In this document: piece by piece, positions 11,959 to 23,200 of the stretch | Position numbering within the stretch: position 1 is the stretch's first letter | Layout of the letters: the number at the start of each line of letters is the position of its first letter | Assembly: GCA_013399875.1 (NCBI GenBank) | Contig: VXAZ01003263.1 | Location: forward strand, 248,001-312,000 | Direction of reading: 5' to 3' | DNA length: 64,000 nt | DNA from: Gymnorhina tibicen | Lineage: Eukaryota > Chordata > Aves > Passeriformes > Artamidae | The notes under the pieces: generated by a model | The model's input: only the letters and a program-made list of their open reading frames with translations | Database searches by the model: none | Told to the model about the DNA's origin: nothing | Translations under genes and position numbers: made by a program

Positions 11959-14820
11959 TAGCCAACAGCTGGGGTTAAACCATAAAATTGAGAAAACACA
12001 TTTGTTAAATGATTGTATTATGGGAAATGAAACTACTTCTTCTTTGATTGGTAATGTCAGAAAAGAAAAAGAAACCTACAATAGAGATCAAAGTCTTGAT
12101 CCTTACACTGAGGTATACTCAGCAAATGAAAACCCAAATAATCACATTAACATTGAAGTCTTTTGTTAATTAAAAGCTGGATTGGGAGAACAAGTGCTTT
12201 ATTTCAGTTTCCTTTACAAACAATGAAGGGGTGAAATCCTTCCAAAATCCAATCAATGGAAAAACTCATAGAAATCACAAGCTGATAATTTAGAAGAGTA
12301 AAGGATCCTTTGACGTTTGCCTTTTTAAGTGCCTACAAAAGACAACATTTCCATAGACAACCATTGGACCATTTCTGGTTTCTACTTCTCACATTTTGCA
12401 TATAAGAAGTATTCCCAAGGTCACAAAAAAGGTTTGTGAGAAACAGTAAAACCAGGCTCTCTGGTGAGAGACCAGTTGTCTCTGTTGGTCTCATTTATGT
12501 GACTCTGTTGTAATATACGATTACACATCTGCTGGCAGATGGAAATGTTTTACTAAATGGGAAAATATAGCTGATATCATAGGGATCATTTGAGATTTAT
12601 TAGAAAGTTATCTGGTGCTGACTTTTTTCCCTGTCAAATAAACCCACACGAAGTCCTGCAAAATTATTCACCTAGAGGCCTTTTCCTCTGATGGAGTCTA
12701 ATTTCTAACTCCCATCTTCCTTCCCTAGACTTGGTCTTCCTCTTTCCTGACACCCAGTCTCAATCTCCTTGCCTGCTCAGGTCCTTTTCCAGTTGTACAT
12801 GCTCAGCATCCATGTCCCGAGATTCATATTTCCCTGCTTCTGTATCTGTATTTATTCTGAACCTTTTCCTTTGGTTCCCAGACTGCTCGGACTTCCATGG
12901 ATGCTCAGCTATATTCGGTAAGCCCCTGCCATCCCACAGACCACTGTTCTGCTCAGGGCTCTGCCCTCCCTGGTCTCTTGCCCTAGTCAGTCTACCCTGC
13001 AAGGCTTTTCCCCCAGCTGTTTACCCAGCACAGTAATTCCCATTTGTATATTCTCATCCCACTCTTCTGACTTTTCCTTAGTCCTTTTTCTACTGTTTCT
13101 TCTTCCCATCACCTTATCTTTCCACCATATCTTCCCCTTTTTCATTCCTGGGGCTATCATTTCCAGTATCTACATTGCTGTTTTACCCTCTCAGTTGAGG
13201 CTCTTGTCTGGTTGTACTTCCAGAGAGGCTTCCAGCTCACCCATCTCCCAGTCTCAGCACCCTTTTGTGTGGTGACTCTCTGCTCGCTTCGCCAGTTATC
13301 CATCCCCATTTCTTCCCAGCACCTCCTTCCAATCGAGACTCACTAGGAGCATTTTTTTATCCATTGCTAATCTTCCTAATTCCATGTATTTGTCATACTT
13401 CTTTCTCTGTTTCTAACTGATGGTGCTTGTTTCATTTAAATTTTCAGTTGAACTTCTCTGCGCTAACAAGTGTGTTCCCAAGGGAGGGGAACTGGGGGCC
13501 CAGGAGAGACAAACTCTCTCTGTTCTTAGATCTGGAATATGACCCTGCCTTAAGTCATCAGTTGGGAGAAGTCATTACAAGGATATTGTAGTGGAGTTTG
13601 AGTAGCCCTGACCTGTACCATGATAGTACACATCCCATCTGGTCAGCTGGGAGTCTGGAGCTCACCTAGTGTTGACAATCTTCAGAATTTTTAGTTGCAA
13701 AACTGTGTTGTACAGTTTTTCCAGACCTTGTCTGAATTTGGAAGGACTAGCAGCTAAATGCAAAAGGCAAATACCTGGCACAAAATCATCTCCTGCCAAA
13801 TTTAAGTCCAGCTTTCAAAACACTGAAGCAGCACAGCAAGACTTTTTATCGTTTATGGCAGCGTATTTTCTGTAACTTGTTTTGTGAAATTAGCGGGTGG
13901 TTTTATCCGAACTTTCTATAAAAATGAAAATTAAATAAAATCAGGCCAAGGAAATACTGCAACTGGAAAATTTAATTTGATATAACTGAAGTTTCACATT
14001 GCAGTATGTGAAATAAGGATGTAATAATGAGAAATGTCAAATAAGCATAATCACAGATGAAACTACAATCCCTGCTGATATGAGTAACAGCTTTAAAAAG
14101 TCTGAAATATGTTCTAAATAGCTGAGGATAAATTACGAACTGAGTTACATCTCTCAAAATCATTCAATTCTTAACATTCAACTAATGGCTGGATTTAGCC
14201 CTTTGTGTATAGCAAAACTTCTACTTTTAAAACCTTGCTGCAGGCAGATATTATAAATTCTCTGCTTTCTAAGGCCAGGTATGACCACAGTAATTGCAGA
14301 ATCTGACCTCCTGCAAGAGAGACTGCAACATTTTGCATACTAATTCCTTTATTTCACTTATAACTCACAGAGGAACAAGAGGATAGCTGTTAGTGTATCT
14401 GAGTCCAGCTATCCAAATGCGTGGATTCCGGATGGCTGTTTCCTGGGTTCTGTTCAAGAGAGGAGGTCAAACATAATGGCCATAATGACAAGACTGTATC
14501 TTAATGGGAACACACCACTAGCAAAACATTCCAATTAACAGGGGATGTGTTGAACTGAAATAAATGGTTTCAAGTGATGATCAGCCTGGTGTGAAATTAT
14601 AAAATCCATTGTTATTATCAAAATGACTAATGACAGCTCTGATGCATAATAGCACACAATTTTTTTTTAAATCTGGGGGACTAAACTGAAAATGCATTTA
14701 GCCTTATGCAAGACCTTTAGGGAAAAATGAAGAGCGTGCAATTTCTAGTTTGTATTTTTATTTAATTGGGGCATTATTTCAGTACAAAGTATGATGTAGT
14801 ATTTCTTTCCCTTTTCTCCA
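11959..14820 (+). other. Intron sequence, no gene seen
   Basis: Holds a pyrimidine-rich stretch at about 12680-13400, unusual against the AT-rich background, and a possible MIR-like remnant near 12395-12475 (CCCAAGGTCAC followed by GGTTTGTG). The part 14575-14680 is AT-rich with several homeodomain-type TAAT/ATTA cores. No exon, RNA gene or clear transposon. Confidence 0.5.
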
Positions 14821-14914
14821 GTCTTTTTTTAAATTGTGTTTCTACAGGATGTCCTAATTAGGGGACCCATACTATATGCTCTTAAAAGATTTAAGGATTT
14901 TACTTCAGTTAAGT
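14821..14914 (+). repeat. Unclassified repeat, copy B
   Basis: Partner of 11498-11591 in the same orientation, 3.3 kb downstream, about 83% identical over 94 bp without gaps. Similarity fades on both sides, although both copies are preceded by CT-rich sequence. It could be two copies of an old interspersed repeat or an old local duplication. Confidence 0.8.
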
Positions 14915-15924
14915 AACAGTTTTGACTGTGGAAAAAAAAGGAAGCACAATTTAATGGGGCAGAGAAAACCAGGGCAGCCAGGCTATTCAGAGAAAACTGA
15001 GGAGTAGGCATAAGTTTTATATAAGTATTGTAATTCATGTAGGTGGTTGTGGTTCTCTCTTTACAGTTTTCTAACACTGTACAGGACTAAATTATCTTAA
15101 TTTCTTTTGTACTCCTGTGTAAAGCAATCCACACACATTTTAAGGCTTTATCTTCCTTTTGCCCTACAGCTTTCATATCAAGCAAGTTAAAGGCAGTTGA
15201 AAGCAGGTCTGAATCTGTCCTCTCCATTAATGAGTTTTTAATTTAAAGCTCTTTGAAACTTTCATCCCCGTTAGCTCAGCCCAGGAGCATTGAACCACAG
15301 CTGTCTGATGCCATGTGTTGACAGACTAAGTCCTGAAAAAAGAGTGGCAGTTTTTCCACCCCTGGTTGAAGTCCTCAACCAATGCTGAACGAAGGAAAAT
15401 AAATCAGACTTCTCTATTTAGTAGAGTACATGAAATAGGTAAGGCTGAAGATGCCTTGCAATTCCTGTTCTGTTTTTTTTATCTCTCACAAGTGCAGTGA
15501 AAACATCCCTTAATAAATTACAGTTTCATTCTTTGTCAAAGATTCCAGGTGAAGCAGAAAAAGTGTGATGTTTCTGTAACTGTACACTACCCAAAAATAA
15601 TTTTATTCACTGGAGCTTGATATCCTTCAGAAGATAAAAATTCAAAGAATAGACTAAATGAAGTTAGTAGAAAAAGCTACGTATCCATATTATCCACTCA
15701 TGGTTTACAACATACTTTGAATAGTGCAGTCAAATGTACAAAACCTTGTCACTTATGTACTAAAATGATGACCATGTATTAGTCATATATAATAAACTTA
15801 GCTTCTAAAAATATATTTCATTGTTCTTTGTATAAAAATTATGTATGGCTCAACTAATTATCTATCGATTTTCAGAATTTCAGTAGCATTTATGATTTAG
15901 GAAAATAAGTGTCTTAATTACAGA

Positions 15925-16190
15925 ATTAGAGAATAATTTAGTTTGGAAGAGACCTCTGGAAGTTATCTAGTCAGCAGCCCCTTTCACAATGAGGGTAGGT
16001 TGCCTAGTGACTAACTGTTTTGACTGTCTTCAAGGGTAGAACCTCACAGCCCCTTTGTGCAACCTCTTCATCATTTAAACACCTTCAAGGCAACAACAGC
16101 CACCTTTGCTGTGAGAGCACATGGTCAGCTCCTTGTCCACAGGATCTGTGGGGCCTTTTCTGCAGTTGTCAGGGTTAACAGCTGTTTCTC
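15925..16190 (-). mobile_element. CR1 fragment, antisense, old copy
   Basis: Begins TTTAGTTTGGAAGAGACCTC TGGAAGTTATCTAGTC, the antisense of the CR1 3' end, continues with CCTCACAGCCCCTTTGTGCA ACCT, and then GTGAGAGCACATGGTCAGCT CCTTGTCCAC AGGATC, which matches a more internal CR1 segment. The distance between these blocks is shorter than in intact CR1, so the copy has internal deletions. Confidence 0.7.
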
Positions 16191-18184
16191 TAAAACACAG
16201 TGTTTCCTCAGAGAAAATCACCAAGTTGTGAAATCCACTGCTTTTACTGTGATTCCCTTTTCTTTCATTTTCCTTTTCTTTCTTTCATTCACATTTGATT
16301 TTTGTGCTAGTTGTTTGACCCTGAGTCTCAAAAGCATTTTTGATGTACAAATTTCAGTTGTACCTAAGACATTTCTCAGGTTACCTGCAGGGAGGTCTGC
16401 AAGATGAAACAAAGCAGACTTCTATTTACTTTGAAAAGCACCCAGCAGTTAGTGTCATACAGTGGAGACATACCACAGCACATATTTAATAATGAGAATG
16501 GACAACCTTAAAGGTCTGGACAAAACCATCAAGAACTATTGAAATTTTATTTTTTCAGACATGCCGTTTCAAAATTACATTCGGCAGCAAGGCAGGTTTG
16601 GGTGGTTTTTTTGGGTTGTTTTCTTTTTTGGTAACATGTTTCCAAGGGGCTAGTTTTAGAAATCTGAATTGAGAATGTTCATCCAGTAAGTTTTCATTTT
16701 GATCACGTCGTGGACTGTGGCAAGGGCAACACACCTGTTATGTCAAACCTAGGCATCTTTGCTTTTACTGTCTTCAGTAACCATGTATATGTTGTTTGAG
16801 AAATAGCTGATGCCACTCTAACAAACAAGTAATAATTATCTTGACCACCCAGATTACTTGCCTGAACAGAAATGTTACCAGCATATAGTATCCATAATGG
16901 GATGGACCTTCTTAACTTGACTGGCTTCTGGTGACTCTCATTTAAAGCTCATTGACTCAGTAGAAAATCTAGCATAGTCTTTAGTGCATATTTGATTAAA
17001 GGCATTTGATCTTAGGAAAATTGAATAATTGATAAAATAAGGATCAGGATGTTTTTCTCTTGTAAAAGTAATTGAAATTCATATAGGGAAAGTACAAAGT
17101 AGGCATTATTACTCTTATCTCTATTAAGAAAATTCGTTTTATCAGGTTTTTTTTAATTAGTTAAACGAGTAATTTAAAGCATTTTAGTGCCTCATGTATT
17201 TGGCACGTGATTTGGTTCTTTCAGTTGAAGTAAGGTGGTTACTATGGAAACAAAGACCAAAGTCTTGGAAGGTTTGCATCACTGTTAACTTCAGGAACAA
17301 ATACATTATTATGAAAACAAAGAAAACAGAGATTGAATTACAAAGTAAAGTAAGTTCCTTATTAATTACAAAAATCATGGGTAAGAGCTAGTTTTATATG
17401 TTCAATAGCAACCACTCTGGCAGAAACAAATGAAAAAAATAGAAGTTAATGGAACTGTCATTTCACTATTCAATAATATTATCTAGAATATGTAATTTCC
17501 AAAATTTATGTCCCATCTCCTGCATGAATAGTTACAACAAAGTGAAAGGCTTACCAAAACCAACTTGTTTTTCCTATCAGAGTGTAACAGCAATTTAGAG
17601 AGTAGAGCCTCTCTTGACATAGTTACACAGGCAATATAGGGCATTGTTCTCCTGATCCCTCCTCAGCTATTTGCACAATTACTTTTTTGGCCATCTCACA
17701 GACTTGGGTGTTTATGGGCGGGCTGAACCAGCTCATGTACAAACATAGGGAGTCAAAGGCCCCCGCTCTGGGAGAGCCTGACATCCTGAGGGTTGGCACG
17801 TCTTGCCAGGCTTTGTTTTCCAAACATCTGGAGATACAGGAAAAAGTGGACCAGGCCAGTAGGAACTGGAGACATGGCAGTTCTCTCCTGTACATAACTC
17901 AGTTTGACTGTTAATGACACTGTAGTGTTCAAAATCAGGGAACAGCTGCATAATTGAAATTTTTTCAAACTGGGGAAATGAGCTCAAAATACAGCTGTGG
18001 AGACCAGTGAGCTAGAATGAGAGGCCAAGCTAACCTGTAGGTTGATTTCACTGGAGTATTTGCTAAAACACACCCATGTGGACACGCATGCACACACACA
18101 TGCACACAGAGCCATACTTACAAGAATGAATCAGTATAGATACAGCTCTTCAACTAATAAGAGTGGTTAATAAACCGTCAGTTG
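16191..18184 (+). other. Intron sequence with a short CA-rich tract
   Basis: AT-rich sequence with a T/G-rich run at about 16598-16640 and a CA/CG-alternating tract at about 18066-18110. A moderately GC-rich stretch at 17700-17900 shows overlapping open frames on both strands but no recognisable protein. Confidence 0.5.
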
Positions 18185-18548
18185 TAGAACACCACACTTT
18201 GGGAGGCACCTCACAAGATGATCTGTTTCAACCTTTCATGTAAAAGGGAGCCTAGATGACTATGTAGACTATCTGTCCAATTGCATCTTGAGGACAACCA
18301 GTGGTGAGGACTCTCCCTTGTCCCCAGGGAGCTATTTTAGTAAACGATTGTTACCGCTGTAAAAGTTGTCTTTATTACATCAAAATGAAATGTCTCCCAC
18401 TGCAGCTTGTACCTGTTGCTCCTTGTCTTCTCCATGTGGCTGCTTGTGAAGAGACCATCTGTTTGTAGGTGCCCTTTAAGTATAGAGATACTGTTATGAG
18501 GTCACTTGAACCTTCACTTATCCAGGGAGAAGAGATCTTATTTCAGTC
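18185..18548 (-). mobile_element. CR1 fragment, antisense, old copy
   Basis: Contains, in antisense order, the CR1 3' region: TTGGGAGGCACCTCACAAGA TGATCTGTTTCAACC, GGACAACCAGTGGTGAGGAC TCTCCC, the block CCACTGCAGCTTGTACCTGT TGCTCCTTGTC, GAGACCATC and CCTTCACTTATCCAGGGAGA. Diverged and 5'-truncated. Confidence 0.8.
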
Positions 18549-19488
18549 AACAAAAAAAGGAGGAAATTAAAAAGTTATTGTATATGAAATCGGGCTCAGC
18601 ATTCAATCAGTATTGTGTGACCTCAAAATGCCTTTGGTGACCATGCACAGAAACATCAGAGAATACTCTGTTCTCTCTCTACACCCCTTGCACACTGCAT
18701 TACTCATCTTTTTTCACTTTACAGAGCGTGTATGAGCACCTGTATAAATGCATGCTTTTTTGTGTATGTTTTGTATGGCTAAAGAGAAAGTATTTCTCAC
18801 AAAGTCTATAGGCTCATCTCTTAGAAACAATGGATGTAGAAAATACAGACATGAAATAATGCATTGGGTAAATCAAGTCCATATCTTTTCTCCAAAGAAA
18901 ACTTTGTCTGAGATCAAAATCAAACTGAATTAATTGAAGGCCTCAAGTTGAGACTTCAATGTGCTTTACAGTTTTTATATCTTCCCAAAGTGCCATGAAA
19001 AGCATACTTATATAATCAACATTGACTCATGTTTTCAGCAGAAAAAGTTTGGTAGCCTTGATAGTAGGCAAAACTTCAAAGGCTGTCATAAATCAAATTA
19101 ATAATTTGTCTGGAGGAAGTCTGTATAAGTTGTTCATATTATGTAAATGTGTCAAATGAAATGTTAGGATCTCCCTCTCTCTTTCTCCAGGAATAATTGT
19201 ATTTGCACTTCTCTCTAAATTGCTAGTCTTTTCAGCAAAATGTAAGGTCATTTATTTTTCATTACCTGAATGCCTGTCATATTATGGTTACAATGGTTAC
19301 AGAAAAGTAGGCAAAGCTATATGGGAGGGTTCAGGCAGGCTGGTTCTACATTTTACTACTGTTATCCCACCTGATGTAAAGATGACCAGCAGGCCATGTA
19401 AGACCAGCTCAGTTTTGCATCCTTAGTTTAGGTGTACTGGAATGGATAAGATGAAACATTCTAAGGTTCTTTGTAAATCATTCAAAGG
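18549..19488 (+). other. Intron sequence, no gene seen
   Basis: AT-rich unique-looking sequence. No exon, RNA gene or transposon recognised. Confidence 0.5.
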
Positions 19489-20256
19489 TCATAAAAGCGT
19501 AGAACATTCTGAGTTGGAAAGGACACAAAATGACATTGAGTCCAACATTGGCTCTGCACAGGACACCCCAAGAATCCCACCATGTGCCTGGCAGCAGTGT
19601 CCAAATTCTTCTGGACCTCTCAGGCTTGGTGCTGTGACCACTTCCCTGGGGAGCCTGTTCCATGGCCCAACCACCCTCCGGGTGAAAAACCTCTTACTGA
19701 TATCCAAACTAAACCTCCCCTGACCCAGCTTCATGCTGCTTCCTTGAGTGCTGTCACTGGTCATGAGAGTAAAGACATTAGAACCCACCCACTGCTTCCT
19801 CTTGTGAGGATGTTGATGACCACAATGAGGTCTCCCCTCAGTCTCCTCTTCTCCAGGCTGAACAGACCAAGTGACTTCAGCTTCTCCTCACATGGCTTTC
19901 CCTCAAGGCTCTTCACCATCCTCGTGGTCCTCCTTTGGACACCCTATAATAGCTTAATGGGTTTTTTTATATTGTGGTGCCCAAAACTGCCTCCAGCACT
20001 CGAGGTGAGGCCGCCCCAGTGCAGAGCAGAGCGGGACAATCCCCTCCCTTGCCTGGCTGGTGGTGCCATGCCCCCAGGACACATTTGGCCCTCCTGGATG
20101 CCAGGGCACTGCTGACTCATGTCCAACTTGCCATCAACCAGGATCTCCAGGTCCCATTTCATGGCTCTGCTCTCTGGCCTCCCATTCCCCAGTCTATACA
20201 CACAACATGGGTTTCTCCGTCCTAGGTGCAGAATCTGGCATTTGCTTCATTACTCA
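19489..20256 (-). mobile_element. CR1 retrotransposon 3' part, antisense, longest CR1 copy here
   Basis: On the minus strand the element reads from 20256 to 19489. Translation near 19560-19700 gives RRVVGPWNRLPREVVTAPSL, the conserved C-terminal end of CR1 ORF2 (endonuclease-reverse transcriptase protein). The + strand shows the usual antisense CR1 landmarks: TTGGAAAGGACACAAAATGA, CTTCCCTGGGGAGCCTGTTC, CAGTCTCCTCTTCTCCAGGC and CTCATGTCCAACTTGCCATC. About 770 bp remain; the 5' part with the catalytic residues is absent. The long open frame on the + strand at 19582-20115 is a shadow of this element. Confidence 0.92.
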
Positions 20257-23200
20257 CACTTCTAGAGGACCATCATTTTTGCCTTTGGCATTTCGGAGGA
20301 ACAAGAGATACCAGGAAAATGGCCCTTAAAATTATAATGATTTATCTGAATTTTTGAAGGTGTTAAAGAAGGGTTGGGCTATGCCTGTCACTTGCTGTTC
20401 TTATAGAAAAGGGACTGTGGATTCAGGTGTTTTATTTTCTATTATTCCTAAGTATTTTATTCTTAATTAAGCATTTATTAAAATCTAGTATATATATGCA
20501 CTTATAAATTGCTCTTATTTTCTAAGGATTAAATGTTCTCTTTTCTGATGACAGATTTACTAAATTTACTAGTGCAAATTTGTATGCTTAATTTTAAGGC
20601 CATAAACAAAGGATCTCATCCTTATTTAATTAGTAAAATACTCAAAGTCTTTTCCTGTTAGAAGATGCAGAGCTGTTATTGATTGTTCCAGTTCTCTTAG
20701 AGAATACATAGGCCTTTCCTATGTGTTTTGCCTTTCAGGTGAAAATCTGAAACGTCAAGAAAGCAAAGTTCTAACTCAGAAGAATACAAAATACTGTTTT
20801 AGAAATTGAAACAGACCTGTGTTTGTGAATTTGAAATCTTACAAGTGCACAGATCTGGGCTTCTACTTGCCCTTTTTTCCTAAAAACATCGTTTGATTTC
20901 TTATTATATGATCTATCACCTTACAAACTACAGCAGAAATTGTTTTTTCTAATGTATTTTTAAATGTCTTGTGGGACCAGAGTTCTGTGGTGATATCAGG
21001 AATATTTTGTCACAATCCCCTGATTCTTAACTGACAGAAGTTTTATTCCAGTTTTACTTTTCAAAATGTGTGTAATCAGAAATAAAAAATAGAAAATAAT
21101 GTTCGGTACTTAGTCATGGGTTCTCAAGTATCGATGAAGTAGAACTGCCTTGAGTTACGTTTATGGTCTGGCATGCTGCAAGTGATTAGAGGAGCACAGT
21201 AAAAATAAACTACAAAAGTACTTGCAAACATGCCTTCTTGAGCTGAAGCTACTTTGAAGTATCCTCATGCAATTGTTCATACTAGCATGAACAACTCATT
21301 AGCTGATACAAATTGATCAGTTCACATTAGTAAAGTAAAACACGTCTGCGATCATCTGCAAAGATGAGGTAAGTGAACATGCAAGTCTGCTGTGGCTTCC
21401 ACATGGAATGTTTGCTTCTCACTGGTTGAGTTTTTTAATCATTGCATATACATTATTGAGGACTTTTTTAAAATAATGTGTCTCTGAATTATTGGCTTCT
21501 CAAATGATAGTTGGATTAACATTGAATAGATTATTTCATTTCTTTATGGAAGAGCACTCCAATAGGGAGGGAAAAATAGTATCTTAGCAGGGGAAGGAGT
21601 TATTTCCTTGGGTATTCCACTGTCTGTAGCATGCATCCCTCACCCCCTGAGCATTTTCTTGAACATCCACACTACTTTCAGACCTTCCTCCCAGAAACTC
21701 TTGGCACCATACACTACCAGCAAAGCAAGAGCCAGAAACTGAGTTCAACTCAGGTTCATAAAGTCTAGCAGGAGGTGAGGAGCATTTTGTAGCACCAGCT
21801 GGACAGGTCACAGCATGACCAGAAAAAAGGAAGCAAAATACAAGCATGTTTTGGAAGTAGGAGTAGTGAGGGAGATCAGGGCATCTGGGAATGGAGTTGG
21901 ATGCACTGATGAAGTAAGGGAAGGAAGAGCCTTTGGTGTTTCACATTAAATGAGAGAGGATGATAGTTCTGCCTGCTGAGTATCTTCTTGGCATGCTTTT
22001 CTTTCACTTATCAGTTGCAAAATGCAAGGAAAAATTAAGTGCTGGATTTGTCATGGTTATTTTTCTACTCCATCAGTATTTAAAGTATACTCAGACCTTT
22101 AAGTTCCCAGCTAAAGCTCAGGGTGGGGGGTTGTTGCTGTTTTGGTTTTGGTTTCGTCTTTTTTAGGTTTGGGATGGGTTGGTTTTTTTTGGTCCTAGTG
22201 GTGGTGGTTAGTGAATTTTAAATCTTGGGTTGATGTCTGAGGAAGTATTGGCAATAAGGACTAGGCAGGTCAGAACAGACACTTCGCCTGACTGTGACAG
22301 AAATATGAAACAAAATCTGCTTCCAAGTCATGATCTGTACCTTAAAATTTATACTCACTATTTAGCTTAAGCTCACATTCTTTTAATAACTCCCTAAGAA
22401 TGTAATTATACTAAGATTATTTAATGTTGTTATCTGGTTTTATCCATAGCAACTTACAAAGTCAAAGATTTAAATATAATGACAGCTCTGTATCTGAAAT
22501 CTGAGCCAAAGATGATTGTTTTAGTAACTCCTAAATGTGAGATCTGGTGCTTGGTCAAAAGCTTTGTATAGAAAAATACTGAAAAATTATATTGTCAGGT
22601 CAGGTTGACAAATATTTTAGATGAATATTTAAGCCTTCTATTCAAAAAAGTCAAACTTATATCTAAACTTGAAATTTCCCACACCAAACTTCTTTCAGGT
22701 ATTTACTCAATCTAGTAGATGGTTTTCATTTGATGAATAGGAAATAGAGCACATGGGGAGAAGAAAACAGAGAGATTTACACTTCTGTCTAGAGCAAGCT
22801 CTAACCATGGGCAGAATGAACACCAAATTGGACAGATGCCAAATTTTTTATGGCATGTAGGCTGCAAGGTATGATACAATGGATATTCACTGCTAGGAAA
22901 AGGCAGAGCCACCAATGACTTCAGTGACGAAAAAGCAGAGTGCTCCAGAGTGTCATAATTAGCTCATGGTGTACTTCTTGGCAAAATTTCAGAGGGTTCA
23001 TATACATGAAAAACAAACCCCCATAAACACAATTGCAAGTGGTGCTTGGTATAATATAATTCACCCTGTGTCAGAATTGGGGTTTCTGCTTAGCTGGCTT
23101 GGTGACAATAGCCTCATGCACCATGACATTGGATAGTGGGATCGGCATTTTCCAAAAGAGGTGCAGTTCTCTGGCTTCCCTTGGCTTTATCAATGGTGCT

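Noticed and set aside
12395..12475. Second MIR-like remnant (CCCAAGGTCAC ... GGTTTGTG)
   Set aside because: Too short and diverged to support by eye; left unannotated.
19582..20115. 177-codon open frame on the + strand
   Set aside because: It is the antisense shadow of the CR1 ORF2 3' region; the real coding sense is the minus strand.
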